From contig NZ_JAVDYG010000001.1 of NCBI RefSeq assembly GCF_031458325.1, positions 1,302,001 to 1,366,000 on the forward strand: DNA of 64,000 nt. The letters are read 5' to 3'. The position numbers and the translations under genes were made by a program. Below the pieces are notes generated by a model that saw nothing but the letters and a program-made list of their open reading frames with translations, was not told where the DNA came from and did not search any database. This DNA is from Nocardioides marmoribigeumensis. GTDB taxonomy: Bacteria > Actinomycetota > Actinomycetes > Propionibacteriales > Nocardioidaceae. Below, piece by piece: positions 25,760 through 35,691 of the stretch (positions are counted from its first letter, which is position 1; the number at the start of each line of letters is the position of its first letter).

Positions 25760-26902
25760 ATGACCTCCCTGATCGGCGCCCGCAGGCGCGCTGAGGAGTT
25801 CGACGCGGCCCTTCGTTCCCCCGCGACCGACACCGCCGCCGAGCTGCAGCCCCTGCTCTCGGTCGTCGCGGCCCTGCGGTCGCACGAGGCCCCCGCCCCC
25901 CGGGCCGACTTCGCAGCGAGCCTGCGCGAGCAGCTCATGGCCGAGGCGGCCGAGGTCCTCGCGCCGTCCACGCCCCTGGCACTGCCCCCGCGCCGCCGCG
26001 GAGCCCGCGAGCGCCGCCTCACGATCGCCGCCTCGGCCTTCGTCCTCATCGGCGGCACGGCCGGCATGGCCGCCGCCGCCCAGAGCTCCGCCCCCGGCGA
26101 CGCCCTCTACCCGCTCAAGCGCGGCCTGGAGAACGTCGACCGCACCCTCCAGCGCGACGACGCCGCCAAGGGACACGCGTTCCTGTCCCAGGCCGACGCC
26201 CGCCTGGACGAGGCCGCCGTCCTCGCGGGCCGCGACGCCACCACGCAGGAGATCGGCACCAGCCTGCGCTCGTTCAGCACCCAGGCGACGGCCGGCTCCG
26301 ACCTGCTGCTCGGCTCGTTCCAGGAGAAGCAGGACCCCGCGCTCGTCCGCGACGTCCGCAGTTTCACCGCCGACTCCCTCGACGCCCTCGCCGCCCTCGG
26401 CGCCGTCGCGCCGGCCGACCTGTCCGACGAGATCGCCCAGGTCGGGTTCGTCCTCCAGGGCATCGACGCGGCCGCGGCCCAGGCGTGCGGCAGCTGCTCC
26501 GACCTCCCGGCGCTCCAGGTCCCCGAGGACATGCAACTGACCGCCGAGGTCCAGCGCGCCACCAAGCAGGTGCAGATCCGCAAGCCCGACAACAGCCACC
26601 CGGCCCCGGCCGTGCGGCTGCCGCTCTCGGAGCCCTCGACCGGCACCTCGACCGACGGGTCCGGCGGTGCGACCGGCGGCGACCAGACCACGGCCGGGGG
26701 CGGCCTGCCCACCTCCCCGCTGGACAGCCAGAAGGAGGACGTCGGGACCGCGCTGCCCAAGGACCCGCAGGACCTCCTCGGCGCCGTCGACGACGCCACC
26801 GGCGGCCTCGTGGGCTCGGTCGGCGACAAGGTCGGCGAGACCACCGACAAGCTCCTCCCCAAGACCGACCCCAGCACGTCCCCCGACGACCTGTTGAAGT
26901 GA
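25760..26902 (+). CDS. RsbN-like membrane anti-sigma factor (DUF5667)
   Basis: A 380-residue protein with a cytoplasmic N-terminal domain (about 1-85), one membrane span (about 87-107, LTIAASAFVLIGGTAGMAAA) and an extracytoplasmic DUF5667 region (about 110-230, SSAPGDALYPLKRGLENVDR). The tail is low-complexity and includes CGSCSDLP. The architecture and place after a BldN-like sigma gene match Streptomyces RsbN, which holds BldN at the membrane. It lies 148 bases downstream, with its own BldN-like promoter in the gap. The ATG is preceded by AGGA. The signal that would release the sigma factor is unknown. Confidence 0.83.
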   Translation: MTSLIGARRRAEEFDAALRSPATDTAAELQPLLSVVAALRSHEAPAPRADFAASLREQLMAEAAEVLAPSTPLALPPRRRGARERRLTIAASAFVLIGGTAGMAAAAQSSAPGDALYPLKRGLENVDRTLQRDDAAKGHAFLSQADARLDEAAVLAGRDATTQEIGTSLRSFSTQATAGSDLLLGSFQEKQDPALVRDVRSFTADSLDALAALGAVAPADLSDEIAQVGFVLQGIDAAAAQACGSCSDLPALQVPEDMQLTAEVQRATKQVQIRKPDNSHPAPAVRLPLSEPSTGTSTDGSGGATGGDQTTAGGGLPTSPLDSQKEDVGTALPKDPQDLLGAVDDATGGLVGSVGDKVGETTDKLLPKTDPSTSPDDLLK

Positions 26903-26999
26903 TCTGCGGGCATCCCGGCCACGGTCGGGATCCGCAACGCCCTGCCCAGGTGACCCTCGGCTGAGCCGGCGCAGGGAGCCCGCGCGGCGAGCCGACAAC

Positions 27000-28293
<1,294 letters not shown>

Positions 28294-28301
<8 letters not shown>

Positions 28302-29352
28302 GGGTGCCTCCCAGGAGACCCGTGACGGTGTTCTCCACGGTCACGACGGGGTGGGTGCGGAGGAGGGCCGGCGGGTGGGCCCGCGCGAACTCGCCGAGGG
28401 TCTCCTCGGTGGTGCGGGTGGCCTCGAAGCCCAGGACGTTGCGCATGCGGGAGGTGTCGAGCCCGCGACCGTAGGTGAGGTAGGCCAGCTGGTCGGGCGA
28501 GAAGCTGCCCATGCCGAGCCGCGCGCGGCGTACGGCGGACCCGAAGCCGCTGAGCGCGAAGCCGGGCACCGGCAGCACGAGCCGCTCGAGGCGGCGGACG
28601 GCCTGCGACATCGGCAGGACGCCCTCGCCGGCGACGTTGAACGTGCCCGCGACGCCGGCGAGGGTCGCGTGGTGCAGGGCGCCGACGAGGTCGTCGTAGT
28701 GCAGCATCTGGATGCGCGCGTCGAACCCCATCACCTTGGGGATGGGGTTGAGGGTGAGGTAGTCGCTGAGCGCGGTCGGCGTGGTCGGCGAGAGCAGCGG
28801 GGCGTTGCGCAGGACCGTGACGGTCACCTCGGGCCGCCGCCGGGCGAAGCCGCGGACGTAGCCCTCGATCTCGAGGACGTCCTTGCCGTAGCCGGTGCGG
28901 GGCACCCGGCGGGGTCCCATGTCCTCGGTGAACATCGCCGGGTCGCGGTTGGAGGAGCCGTAGACCTCGGCGCTGGACTTGACCACGAGCCGCTCGAGCC
29001 CCGGCGCGCGCTGGCACGCGGCGAGCAGCTGCATGGTGCCGATGATGTTGTGCTCCTTCATCGACACCCGCCCGCCGAGCACGTCGGGGCTGCTCGCCAC
29101 GCTGGTGTGGACGACGGTGTCGACGTCGTCCTGGGTGATCACCTTGGCGATGACAGGGTTGCGGATGTCGGCGCGCACGAAGCGGACCGAGCCGAGGTCA
29201 CCGCGCGGCGGGACGACGTCGACGCCGATCACGCGAGCGACCCCGGGGTCGTCGCTGAGACGGCGCGCCAGCCGTCCGCCGAGGACGCCGGAGACACCGG
29301 TGACCAGGACGATGCGCCCGGTCGGGCTCGACGCGCCCGAAGTGCCGGTCAT
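28294..29352 (-). CDS. NAD-dependent epimerase/dehydratase family protein
   Basis: A 352-residue extended short-chain dehydrogenase. The NAD-binding glycines are in VTGVSGVLGGRLARR (about 17-31). The active-site tyrosine region reads TGYGKDVLE, so a lysine lies at Tyr+2 rather than the usual Tyr+4. It is the GalE2-like member of the bS22-epimerase-acyltransferase cluster. The ATG follows GGGGAG. A sugar-nucleotide substrate is likely by family but unproven, and the atypical active site leaves a non-epimerase role possible. Confidence 0.85.
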
Positions 29353-29374
29353 GGACTCCCCTGCAAGTCACGGT

Positions 29375-29393
29375 CACGGCCTGCTCGGCCGTG
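29375..29393. promoter_or_regulatory. Hairpin between bS22 and the epimerase gene
   Basis: CACGGC and GCCGTG pair around a seven-base loop in the 103-base gap. It may be a partial terminator that lets bS22 be made in excess over the epimerase. Confidence 0.4.
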
Positions 29394-29455
29394 TCCCCCC
29401 TGTGGTCTGTGCGGGTGCGGGCGGCCGGCGTCGTTGCACGACCGGCCCGCGGGCC

Positions 29456-29557
29456 TCACTTGCCGAGACGGCGACGCTGGACGCGGGTCTTCTTGAGCAG
29501 CTTGCGGTGCTTCTTCTTGGCCATGCGCTTGCGGCGCTTCTTGATGACGGAACCCAC
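29456..29557 (-). CDS. bS22-type small ribosomal protein (AURKAIP1/COX24 domain)
   Basis: A 33-residue, extremely basic protein: starts [19 protein letters not shown] and ends RVQRRRLGK, with no acidic residue. It is the actinobacterial bS22 found in the small ribosomal subunit (Rv0500B-like). The GTG at 29557 is preceded by GAAGGG. A TAGGCT -10 box (29619-29624) would give a leader of about 55 bases that includes a strong hairpin. It is the first gene of bS22-epimerase-acyltransferase. Confidence 0.9.
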   Translation of the reverse strand: MGSVIKKRRKRMAKKKHRKLLKKTRVQRRRLGK

Positions 29558-29584
29558 GGACAGACCCTTCTGGCAGGCGGCACC

Positions 29585-29599
29585 GAGCCGGACCGGCTC
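29585..29599. promoter_or_regulatory. Hairpin in the bS22 leader
   Basis: GAGCCGG-A-CCGGCTC gives 7-bp arms, extended by CACC and GGTG outside. It lies between the bS22 -10 box and start codon and could bind the protein for autoregulation. Confidence 0.4.
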
Positions 29600-29713
29600 G
29601 ATGGTGCTGGAAGGACCAAGCCTAACCGGAGGCCGGACGACCGCCCAACCGAGCCGACCGGCGGGACGGCTCCCGCAGGCGGTCCAGACCTCTCCCTGCG
29701 TGATTTCTCGAAA

Positions 29714-29794
29714 GTCCCGGGCACTTCGGGACCATGGTCCTATAGTGAAAGGACCAACAACCGGAGCGATTCGGGACCAGTTGGAGTTCGGGAC
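29714..29794. promoter_or_regulatory. GGGAC-site array in the promoter of the CAP-domain gene
   Basis: TTCGGGAC occurs three times (29725, 29770, 29787), the first as TTCGGGAC-CATG-GTCC, and GTCCCG faces it at 29714. The palindrome GGACCATGGTCC (29729-29740) abuts the -10 box TATAGT (29741-29746), followed by GGACC at 29751. The layout suggests cooperative binding of a DosR/NarL-type regulator, which is an inference. Confidence 0.5.
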
Positions 29795-29848
29795 ACCCGG
29801 TGTGGGAGCGCCGGCCCGGACGACACCAGGCTAGGGAGGGCCAGGGAC

Positions 29849-30346
29849 ATGACCATCGCCGCGACCACTCGTCGGATCCTCATCGCGATCATCGCCGTCC
29901 TCGCATCGGGCTTCGCCGTGCTCGGGGGCACCACCGCCAGCGCGGACGCCGCCTCCTTGAGCTACATCCGCTCGATCGCCCCCAACACCTACGAGGCACG
30001 GGTGATCACCTGGATCAACCGCGAGCGGACCGCCCGCGGCCTGGTGCCGGTCAAGGGCCAGACGTGCACGGACTACTACGCCGAGCGCTGGAGCCGCTAC
30101 CTCGGTCGCAGCCTGACGTTCTTCCACCAGGACCTCGACCCGTTCTTCGACAGGTGCCACGCCCGCTACGCCGGCGAGACCCTCGCCCGCGGCGCGGTCA
30201 GCCCCAAGGAGATCGTCAACCTGTGGATGCACAGCGACGGCCACCGGGCGATCCTGCTGAGCAAGAGCCCCCGCCGCATCGGCGTCGGCGCCTTCCTCGA
30301 CTCGCGCGGCGACTGGCTGGTCGCGGCCGACTTCACCCGCTTCTGA
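29849..30346 (+). CDS. Secreted CAP/SCP-domain protein
   Basis: A 165-residue secreted protein. The signal peptide (hydrophobic core ILIAIIAVLASGFAVLGG) is followed by a short CAP domain: ARVITWINRERTARGL helix, the conserved GETLARG, and LWMHSDGHRAILLS, the CAP signature. Two cysteines (TCTDYYAERW and DRCHARYAG) can form a disulfide. CAP proteins act outside the cell with no single biochemical role. The ATG at 29849 follows GGGAGGGCCAGGGAC. It is divergent from bS22 and ends in a 19-bp-stem terminator. Confidence 0.87.
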   Translation: MTIAATTRRILIAIIAVLASGFAVLGGTTASADAASLSYIRSIAPNTYEARVITWINRERTARGLVPVKGQTCTDYYAERWSRYLGRSLTFFHQDLDPFFDRCHARYAGETLARGAVSPKEIVNLWMHSDGHRAILLSKSPRRIGVGAFLDSRGDWLVAADFTRF

Positions 30347-30379
30347 GCCTTCGGGCTCCTGCAACACCGCACCCACGAA

Positions 30380-30419
30380 GACGAAGGGATGTGGACCCTC
30401 GGGTCCACATCCCTTCGTC
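30380..30419. terminator. Bidirectional terminator between CAP and HTH genes
   Basis: GACGAAGGGATGTGGACCC pairs perfectly with its complement at 30401-30419 around a minimal loop, a 19-bp stem between convergent genes. Confidence 0.92.
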
Positions 30420-30459
30420 GCGTTCTCGGTCGTGCGCTCGGGGTCGAGTCGCAGCCCCC

Positions 30460-30666
30460 TCAGCCGGTCTGGAAGTAGCTCCGCTGGAGGTACTCGTTCA
30501 CCTGGTCCTCGGGCACCCGGAAGGAGCGGCCCACCCTGACGGCGGGGAGCTCTCCTGAGTGGACGAGGCGGTAGACCGTCATCTTGGACACCCTCATGAC
30601 GGTGGCCACCTCGGCCACGGTCAGGAACTTCACTCCGGAGACGTCCCCGGGGCTGTTATCGGCCAT
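30460..30666 (-). CDS. Excisionase-type helix-turn-helix DNA-binding protein (Rv0500A-like)
   Basis: A 68-residue protein made of one MerR/excisionase-like winged HTH: FLTVAEVATVMRVSKMTVYR (recognition region) and LPAVRVGRSFRVPEDQV (wing). It is the BldC-like small DNA-binding protein conserved between proC and bS22 in actinobacteria. The ATG at 30666 gives the conserved length; an upstream in-frame ATG at 30723 would add 19 unconserved residues. Its -10 box lies inside an inverted repeat, so autoregulation is possible. Confidence 0.87.
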   Translation of the reverse strand: MADNSPGDVSGVKFLTVAEVATVMRVSKMTVYRLVHSGELPAVRVGRSFRVPEDQVNEYLQRSYFQTG

Positions 30667-30736
30667 GTAGCACCGCTCTTTCTCAGCCGCACGCCTCCGG
30701 CTTCCCCACCGGAGGTCCGACATTGCGCCTATGACT

Positions 30737-30758
30737 CACGAGCCTAGTGTGACTCGTG
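30737..30758. promoter_or_regulatory. Inverted repeat CACGAG-N10-CTCGTG over the HTH-gene promoter
   Basis: The arms flank TAGGCT (minus strand, 30741-30746), the likely -10 box, about 70 bases before the ATG. A repressor bound here would block transcription; the HTH protein itself is the obvious candidate. Confidence 0.5.
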
Positions 30759-30830
30759 GGGTGTGCGGAGCGGGTTGAGGCAAAAGTTTGCGTTCGACCG
30801 CGTGTCGACTGGACACGTGGGCCAGCCCGC

Positions 30831-32018
30831 TCACAGGACGGGGTCGAGCCCGTGCAGCGGGAACACCGACGTGCGGGTGGCCTGGATGGCGCGGTCGAGC
30901 CACGAGGCGGGGTCGTAGCCCTGCTCCCAGTCGCGGTAGACCGGGGTGCGCCCGTCGGTCATCAGCAGCGGCCCCGGCCGGCCCAGCCGGCCCCGGACCT
31001 CCTCGCGCCACGCCTGCGGCACGTCGGTGGCCGGGTCCAGCGGGGTGCCCGCCACGATCGCGAGCAGGTGGGTCCACGCGCGGGGGACGACGTCCACCAC
31101 GGCGTACCCCCCGCCGCCGGTGGCCAGCCAGCGGCCGCCGGCCACCTCGTGGGCGAGGTCGTGCAGGGCGGCGTAGGACGCGCGCTGGCCGTCGACGCTG
31201 AGCATCAGGTGCGCGAGCGGGTCCTCGGTGTGGGAGTCGCAGCCGTGCTGGGTGACCAGGACGTCGGGGCGGAACTCCCGCAGCAGAGGGGGTACGACGG
31301 CGTGGAAGGCCCGCAGCCAGCCGGCGTCGGAGGTGCCGGGCGGCAGCGCCACGTTGACCGCGCTGCCCTCGGCCCCGGGCCCACCCACGTCGTGCGGGAA
31401 GCCGGTGCCCGGGAAGAGCATCTGCCCGGTCTCGTGCAGGGAGATGGTGAGGACCCGGGGGTCGTCCCAGAAGACCTTCTCCACGCCGTCCCCGTGGTGC
31501 ACGTCGACGTCGACGTAGGCGACCCGCTGCGCCCCCTGCGCCAGGAGCCACCGGATCGCCACCGCCACGTCGTTGTAGACGCAGAAGCCGCTGGCCCGGT
31601 CGGGCATCGCGTGGTGGAGGCCGCCGGTGACGTTGGCGGCGTGCTGCACCTCGCCGGACCACATCCGCCGGGCGGCCTCGACGGTCGCGCCGACCACGTG
31701 GGCCGAGGCGTGGTGCATGCCGGCGAAGGTCGGGTTGTCGTCGGTGCCGAGCCCGCGCACCAGGTCGGTGCGTGTGGGGTCCTCGCCGATCCGGCGGACG
31801 CTCTCGATCAGCGCCCGGTCGTGCACGGTCGCGACCAGGTCGTCGTCGGCCACGGGAGCGGGGACGACCCGCAGGTCGGTCCCGCCGACCACGCCCAGCG
31901 CCTCGGCCAGCCGCATGGTGAGGTCCACCCGGACCGGGTTCATCGGGTGGCTCGCCCCGAAGTCGTACTCGACCAGGCTCGGCTCGAAGACGGTGCAGGC
32001 CGTGCATCCCGTGCTCAC
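30831..32018 (-). CDS. AcuC-like histone deacetylase-fold enzyme
   Basis: A 395-residue protein of the arginase/deacetylase superfamily. The active site is complete: TGGLHHAM (H135, H136), YVDVDVHHGDGV (D170, D172, H174, H175 for zinc) and TISLHETGQ. It is most like AcuC, a zinc deacetylase that acts on acetyl-lysine, for example on acetyl-CoA synthetase. The GTG overlaps the proC stop (GTGA), so it is the last gene of ppx-isomerase-ProDH-proC-acuC. The substrate protein is not in the window. Confidence 0.87.
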   Translation of the reverse strand: MSTGCTACTVFEPSLVEYDFGASHPMNPVRVDLTMRLAEALGVVGGTDLRVVPAPVADDDLVATVHDRALIESVRRIGEDPTRTDLVRGLGTDDNPTFAGMHHASAHVVGATVEAARRMWSGEVQHAANVTGGLHHAMPDRASGFCVYNDVAVAIRWLLAQGAQRVAYVDVDVHHGDGVEKVFWDDPRVLTISLHETGQMLFPGTGFPHDVGGPGAEGSAVNVALPPGTSDAGWLRAFHAVVPPLLREFRPDVLVTQHGCDSHTEDPLAHLMLSVDGQRASYAALHDLAHEVAGGRWLATGGGGYAVVDVVPRAWTHLLAIVAGTPLDPATDVPQAWREEVRGRLGRPGPLLMTDGRTPVYRDWEQGYDPASWLDRAIQATRTSVFPLHGLDPVL

Positions 32019-32863
32019 TGCTGGTCGCCCGACAGCGAGCGGGAGCGGTCGCGCGCGGCCTCCATCGCGGTGAGGAACGCGGCCCGGACCTTGTGGTCCT
32101 CCAGCTCGCGGATCGCGGCGGCGGTCGTGCCGCCCGGTGAGGTCACCTGCTCGCGCAGGACGGTCGGGTGCTCGCCGGTCTCGCGCAGCAGCTTGGCCGA
32201 GCCGACCACGGTCTGGACGACCAGCTCGGTGGCGGTCGTGCGCGGGAGGCCCAGGTGGACGCCGGCCTCGATCATCGCCTCCACGACGAAGAACAGGTAG
32301 GCCGGGCCGGAGCCGCTGATCGCGGTGACCGCGTCCTGCTGCTTCTCGGGCACGCGGACCACCCGGCCGGTCGCGGCCAGCAGCGACTCGGCGACGGCGA
32401 GGTGCTCCTCGTCGCAGTGGGAGCCGCGGGAGATCGCGGCCATGCCCTCGTCGACCAGCGCCGGGGTGTTGGGCATGACGCGGACGACGGCGACCCCGTC
32501 GGGCAGGTGGGACTCGATGAACGCCGTGGTGATGCCGGCGGCCAGCGAGACCACCAGCTGCCCGGCGCGCAGGTCGGGGGCGATCTCGGCGAGCAGCTCG
32601 CCCATGTCCTGGGGCTTGACGACGACGACGACGGTGTCCGCCCGCGCCGCGGCCTCACGGTTGTCCACGACGGTCACGCCGTAGCGCTCGCGCAGCTCCT
32701 CGGCCCGCTCCGCGCGCTTCTCGCCGACCAGGAGGCCGGCCGTCGGCCGGCCGGCGCGCAGCAGACCGGACAGCAGCGTCTCGCCCATCACGCCGACCCC
32801 GAGGATCGCGACCACGCCGTCGCCTCCCGCCCGTGGCCCAGTCGTGGCAGTCGTGGCAGTCAT
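32015..32863 (-). CDS. proC: ProC, pyrroline-5-carboxylate reductase
   Basis: Last step of proline synthesis. The 282-residue product has the NAD(P)H motif AILGVGVMGETLLSGLL, VVKPQDMGELL, RVMPNTPALVDEGM and the helical C-terminal domain with GSGPAYLFF and EQVTSPGGTTAAAI. The N-terminus (TATTATTG) derives from a short TGCCACGAC-type tandem repeat. The ATG follows GAGGAG. It is encoded ten bases after a proline dehydrogenase, so both directions of the proline/P5C couple are in one operon. Confidence 0.94.
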   Translation of the reverse strand: MTATTATTGPRAGGDGVVAILGVGVMGETLLSGLLRAGRPTAGLLVGEKRAERAEELRERYGVTVVDNREAAARADTVVVVVKPQDMGELLAEIAPDLRAGQLVVSLAAGITTAFIESHLPDGVAVVRVMPNTPALVDEGMAAISRGSHCDEEHLAVAESLLAATGRVVRVPEKQQDAVTAISGSGPAYLFFVVEAMIEAGVHLGLPRTTATELVVQTVVGSAKLLRETGEHPTVLREQVTSPGGTTAAAIRELEDHKVRAAFLTAMEAARDRSRSLSGDQQ

Positions 32864-32873
32864 GACGCGCTCC

Positions 32874-33806
32874 TCACTTCTTCGACGCCAGCGCCCGGAG
32901 GAAGAACCCCAGGTTGGCCGGTCGCTCGGCCAGCCGCCGCATCAGGTAGCCGTACCACTCCTGACCGTAGGGGACGTAGACCCGCACGCGGTGCCCCTCC
33001 CCGGTCAGCCGGTGCTGCTCGTCGGGCCGGATGCCGTAGAGCATCTGGAACTCGTAGGAGTCCGCCGGCCTCGCCGTACGACGGACCAGCGCCTCGGCGA
33101 TCGCGACCAGGCGGGGGTCGTGGGTGGCCACCATCGGGTAGCCGTCGCCCTCCATCAGCACCCGCAGGCAGCGGACGTAGGACCGGTCCACCTCGAGGCG
33201 GCCCTGGAACGCCACGCGCTCGGGCTCGTCGTACGCCCCTTTGCAGAGGCGGACGCGGGAGCCCTCGACCGCCAGGGCGCGGCAGTCGGCCTCGGTGCGG
33301 CGCAGGTAGGCCTGCAGCACGGCGCCGGTCTCGGGGAAGTCCTTGCGCAGCTCGCGGAGCACCCGCAGCGTCGAGTCGGTGGTGGTGTGGTCCTCCATGT
33401 CGAGGGTCACCGTGGTGCCGGCGTTGCGGGCCGCGCGGCAGATCCTGCGGGCGTGGTCGCGCGCGATGCGCTCCCCGTCGGGCAGCGCCTGGCCGATCGC
33501 GGAGAGCTTGACCGACACCTCCGCGCTGGTCGACAGGCCGCGGGCGGCGAGCTGCTCGAGGAGGTCGACGTACGCCGCGACCGCGCGCTCGGCGAGCGCC
33601 TCGTCGGTGGTGTCCTCCCCCAGCACGTCGAGGCTGACCAGGCGGCCACCGGCGACCAGCCCGGCGACCACGTCGACCGCCTCCCGGGTCGACTCCCCCG
33701 GCACGAACCTCGCGACGACCGCGCGGGTCGGGGGCAGCGTGGTCAGGGCGTCCTTGAACCGCGCGTCGCGCGCGAGTCCCAGCAGCGTGCGCCTCAGCAC
33801 GTCCAC
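32874..33806 (-). CDS. Proline dehydrogenase (monofunctional)
   Basis: FAD enzyme oxidising proline to pyrroline-5-carboxylate and passing electrons to the quinone pool. The 310-residue barrel shows VSVKLSAIGQ, LDMEDHTTTDSTL, RLCKGAYDEPE, VATHDPRLV, YEFQMLYGIR and the C-terminal YGQEWYGYLMRRLAERPAN, which lines the proline and FAD sites. The GTG at 33806 is chosen for AGGAGG ten bases upstream; a TTG at 33851 would add 15 residues. No P5C dehydrogenase domain is fused or adjacent. Confidence 0.9.
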   Translation of the reverse strand: MDVLRRTLLGLARDARFKDALTTLPPTRAVVARFVPGESTREAVDVVAGLVAGGRLVSLDVLGEDTTDEALAERAVAAYVDLLEQLAARGLSTSAEVSVKLSAIGQALPDGERIARDHARRICRAARNAGTTVTLDMEDHTTTDSTLRVLRELRKDFPETGAVLQAYLRRTEADCRALAVEGSRVRLCKGAYDEPERVAFQGRLEVDRSYVRCLRVLMEGDGYPMVATHDPRLVAIAEALVRRTARPADSYEFQMLYGIRPDEQHRLTGEGHRVRVYVPYGQEWYGYLMRRLAERPANLGFFLRALASKK

Positions 33807-33837
33807 GGCACGGCCACCTCCTCGTCCGGGTCGTTCG

Positions 33838-34656
33838 TCAGTCAAGCCCAACGGTGGAGGCGAAGTTCAACCGGGTGAAGGCCAGCGCCTCCATCAGGTC
33901 GGCCTCGCGGGCGGCGCGGTTGCCCGAGCGCCGGGTGTTGACCTCGAGGACGAGGTGCCCCCGGAAGTCACGCTCGGCGAGGTGCTCGAGCAGGGCGGCG
34001 ACCGGCTGGTTGCCGCGCCCGGGGATGAGGTGCTCGTCCTTGGCGCTGCCCGAGCCGTCGGTCAGGTGGAGGTGGCGCAGCCGGTCGCCGAGCCGCTGGG
34101 CCAGCTCGAGGGAGTCGACCTGGGCGGTCGAGGCGTGGGACACGTCGAGGGTGGTGTGGGCGTAGTCGTAGCCCGCGGGGTCCCAGTGCGGGGCGTAGAC
34201 CTGCATGTGCCGGTTGGACGAGGCACGCCAGGGATACATGTTCTCGACCGCGAAGGCGAGGTCGGTCTTCTCCTCCAGCAGGGCGATGCCCTCGACGAAC
34301 CCGCGGGCGTAGTCGCGCTGCCACCGGAACGGCGGGTGCACGACGACGACGTCGGCCCCGACCTGCTGGGCCATCTCGGCGCTGCGGCGCAGCTTGCCCC
34401 ACGGCTCGGTGCCCCAGACCCGCTGCGTGATCAGCAGGCACGGCGCGTGCACCGCGCAGACCGGGATGTCGTGGTAGTCGGACAGGTGCGCGACCTGGGC
34501 GGCGTCCTGGCTGGTCTCGTCCATCCCGACCATCACCTCGACGGCGTCGAAGTCCAGCCGCTTGGCCATCTCGAAGGCGGTCGCGGTGGTCTCGGGGTAG
34601 ACCGACGCCGTCGACAGGGCGACGAGCGCCTGGCGCTCCGGAGGGACGGACGACAT
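33838..34656 (-). CDS. Sugar phosphate isomerase/epimerase-type TIM-barrel protein
   Basis: A 272-residue protein of the AP endonuclease 2/xylose isomerase-like TIM-barrel superfamily. Metal-ligand candidates are in [40 protein letters not shown] and LVLEVNTR. It corresponds by position to Rv0498 of M. tuberculosis, whose role I do not know. The ATG start lies nine bases after the Ppx gene. The reaction is not assigned. Confidence 0.83.
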   Translation of the reverse strand: MSSVPPERQALVALSTASVYPETTATAFEMAKRLDFDAVEVMVGMDETSQDAAQVAHLSDYHDIPVCAVHAPCLLITQRVWGTEPWGKLRRSAEMAQQVGADVVVVHPPFRWQRDYARGFVEGIALLEEKTDLAFAVENMYPWRASSNRHMQVYAPHWDPAGYDYAHTTLDVSHASTAQVDSLELAQRLGDRLRHLHLTDGSGSAKDEHLIPGRGNQPVAALLEHLAERDFRGHLVLEVNTRRSGNRAAREADLMEALAFTRLNFASTVGLD

Positions 34657-34665
34657 GGGCCGGCC

Positions 34666-35604
34666 TCAGCGACCCAGGACGCTGAGGGCGTCGAGTCGTT
34701 CGAGGATCACGCCCTCGCGCAGCGCCCACGGGCAGATCTCCAGCTGGTCCAGCTCGAACAGGTCGAGCACGGCGTCGGCCACCATCGCACCGGCCAGCAG
34801 CTGGTGGGAGCGGCCGGAGGAGACCCCGGGCAGCTCGCGCCGCTGCTCGTCGTCCATCTCGGCCAGGGCGGGCAGCTTCTCGCGCAGGACGTCGGCCGGG
34901 AGCACCCGGCGCACGAGCGGACCGTCGCCGGACGGCGCCGCCCCGCAGATGCGGGCCAGGGAGCGGAAGGTCTTGGACGTGGCGACCGCGTGGTCGGGGC
35001 GGCCGCCTCGCAGCACCGCGCCGGCCTCGCGACCGATCTCGGCCCGCACGTGGGCGCGCAGCCTGCGGACCGTCTTGGCCGACGGCGGGTCCTCGGACAG
35101 CCACTGCCGCGTGAGCCGTCCGGCGCCGAGCGGCACGGACGTCGCGACCTCGGGCGCCTCGTCGGCGCCCGCCGCGATCTCCAGCGAGCCGCCGCCGATG
35201 TCGAACAGCGCGAGCCGGCCCGAGGACCAGCCGAACCACCGGCGCACCGCGAGGAAGGTCAGCCGCGCCTCGTCGTCGCCCGGCAGCACCTGGAGCTCGA
35301 CGTCGGAGGCCTTGTGCACGCTCTTCAGCACGTCGTCGGAGTTGGTCGCGTCGCGCACCGCCGAGGTCGCGAAGCCGAGCATCTCCTCACAGCCCTTGTC
35401 CTCGGCGACCTGCAGCGCGTTGGCCACGAACTCGGTGAGGGCGTCGATCCCCTCGTCGGTGATGGCGCCGTCGTCGTCGAGGTGCTCGGCCAGGCGCAGC
35501 GGCTCCTTGAAGGAGTACGCCGGCAGCGGGGCGGCACCACCCGACGCGTCCACCACCAGCAGGTGACCGGTGTTGGATCCGATGTCGAGGACTCCGAGTC
35601 GCAC
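34666..35604 (-). CDS. Ppx/GppA phosphatase family protein
   Basis: A 312-residue ASKHA-fold phosphatase with [16 protein letters not shown] at the N-terminus, the catalytic-glutamate region around [14 protein letters not shown], and the second phosphate loop [10 protein letters not shown]. The family hydrolyses polyphosphate or pppGpp; the short form without the C-terminal HD domain is usual for the actinobacterial Rv0496 type. TACGTT ends six bases before the GTG, so the operon starts leaderless here. Confidence 0.88.
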   Translation of the reverse strand: MRLGVLDIGSNTGHLLVVDASGGAAPLPAYSFKEPLRLAEHLDDDGAITDEGIDALTEFVANALQVAEDKGCEEMLGFATSAVRDATNSDDVLKSVHKASDVELQVLPGDDEARLTFLAVRRWFGWSSGRLALFDIGGGSLEIAAGADEAPEVATSVPLGAGRLTRQWLSEDPPSAKTVRRLRAHVRAEIGREAGAVLRGGRPDHAVATSKTFRSLARICGAAPSGDGPLVRRVLPADVLREKLPALAEMDDEQRRELPGVSSGRSHQLLAGAMVADAVLDLFELDQLEICPWALREGVILERLDALSVLGR

Positions 35605-35610
35605 AGGACC

Positions 35611-35616
35611 AACGTA
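35611..35616 (-). promoter_or_regulatory. -10 box of leaderless ppx-proC operon
   Basis: TACGTT on the minus strand, six bases before the GTG at 35604. Confidence 0.5.
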
Positions 35617-35679
35617 CCCGCGGGGACCGGCCGCCCGGCGGCGATCGCCCGTCGCGGTCGCCGGGCTTGTCGGGATCAC

Positions 35680-35685
35680 TAGGGT
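35680..35685 (+). promoter_or_regulatory. -10 box of the Rv0495c-like gene
   Basis: TAGGGT, six bases before the GTG at 35692. It favours that start over the in-frame GTG at 35686, which touches the box. Confidence 0.5.
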
Positions 35686-35691
35686 GTGCGG

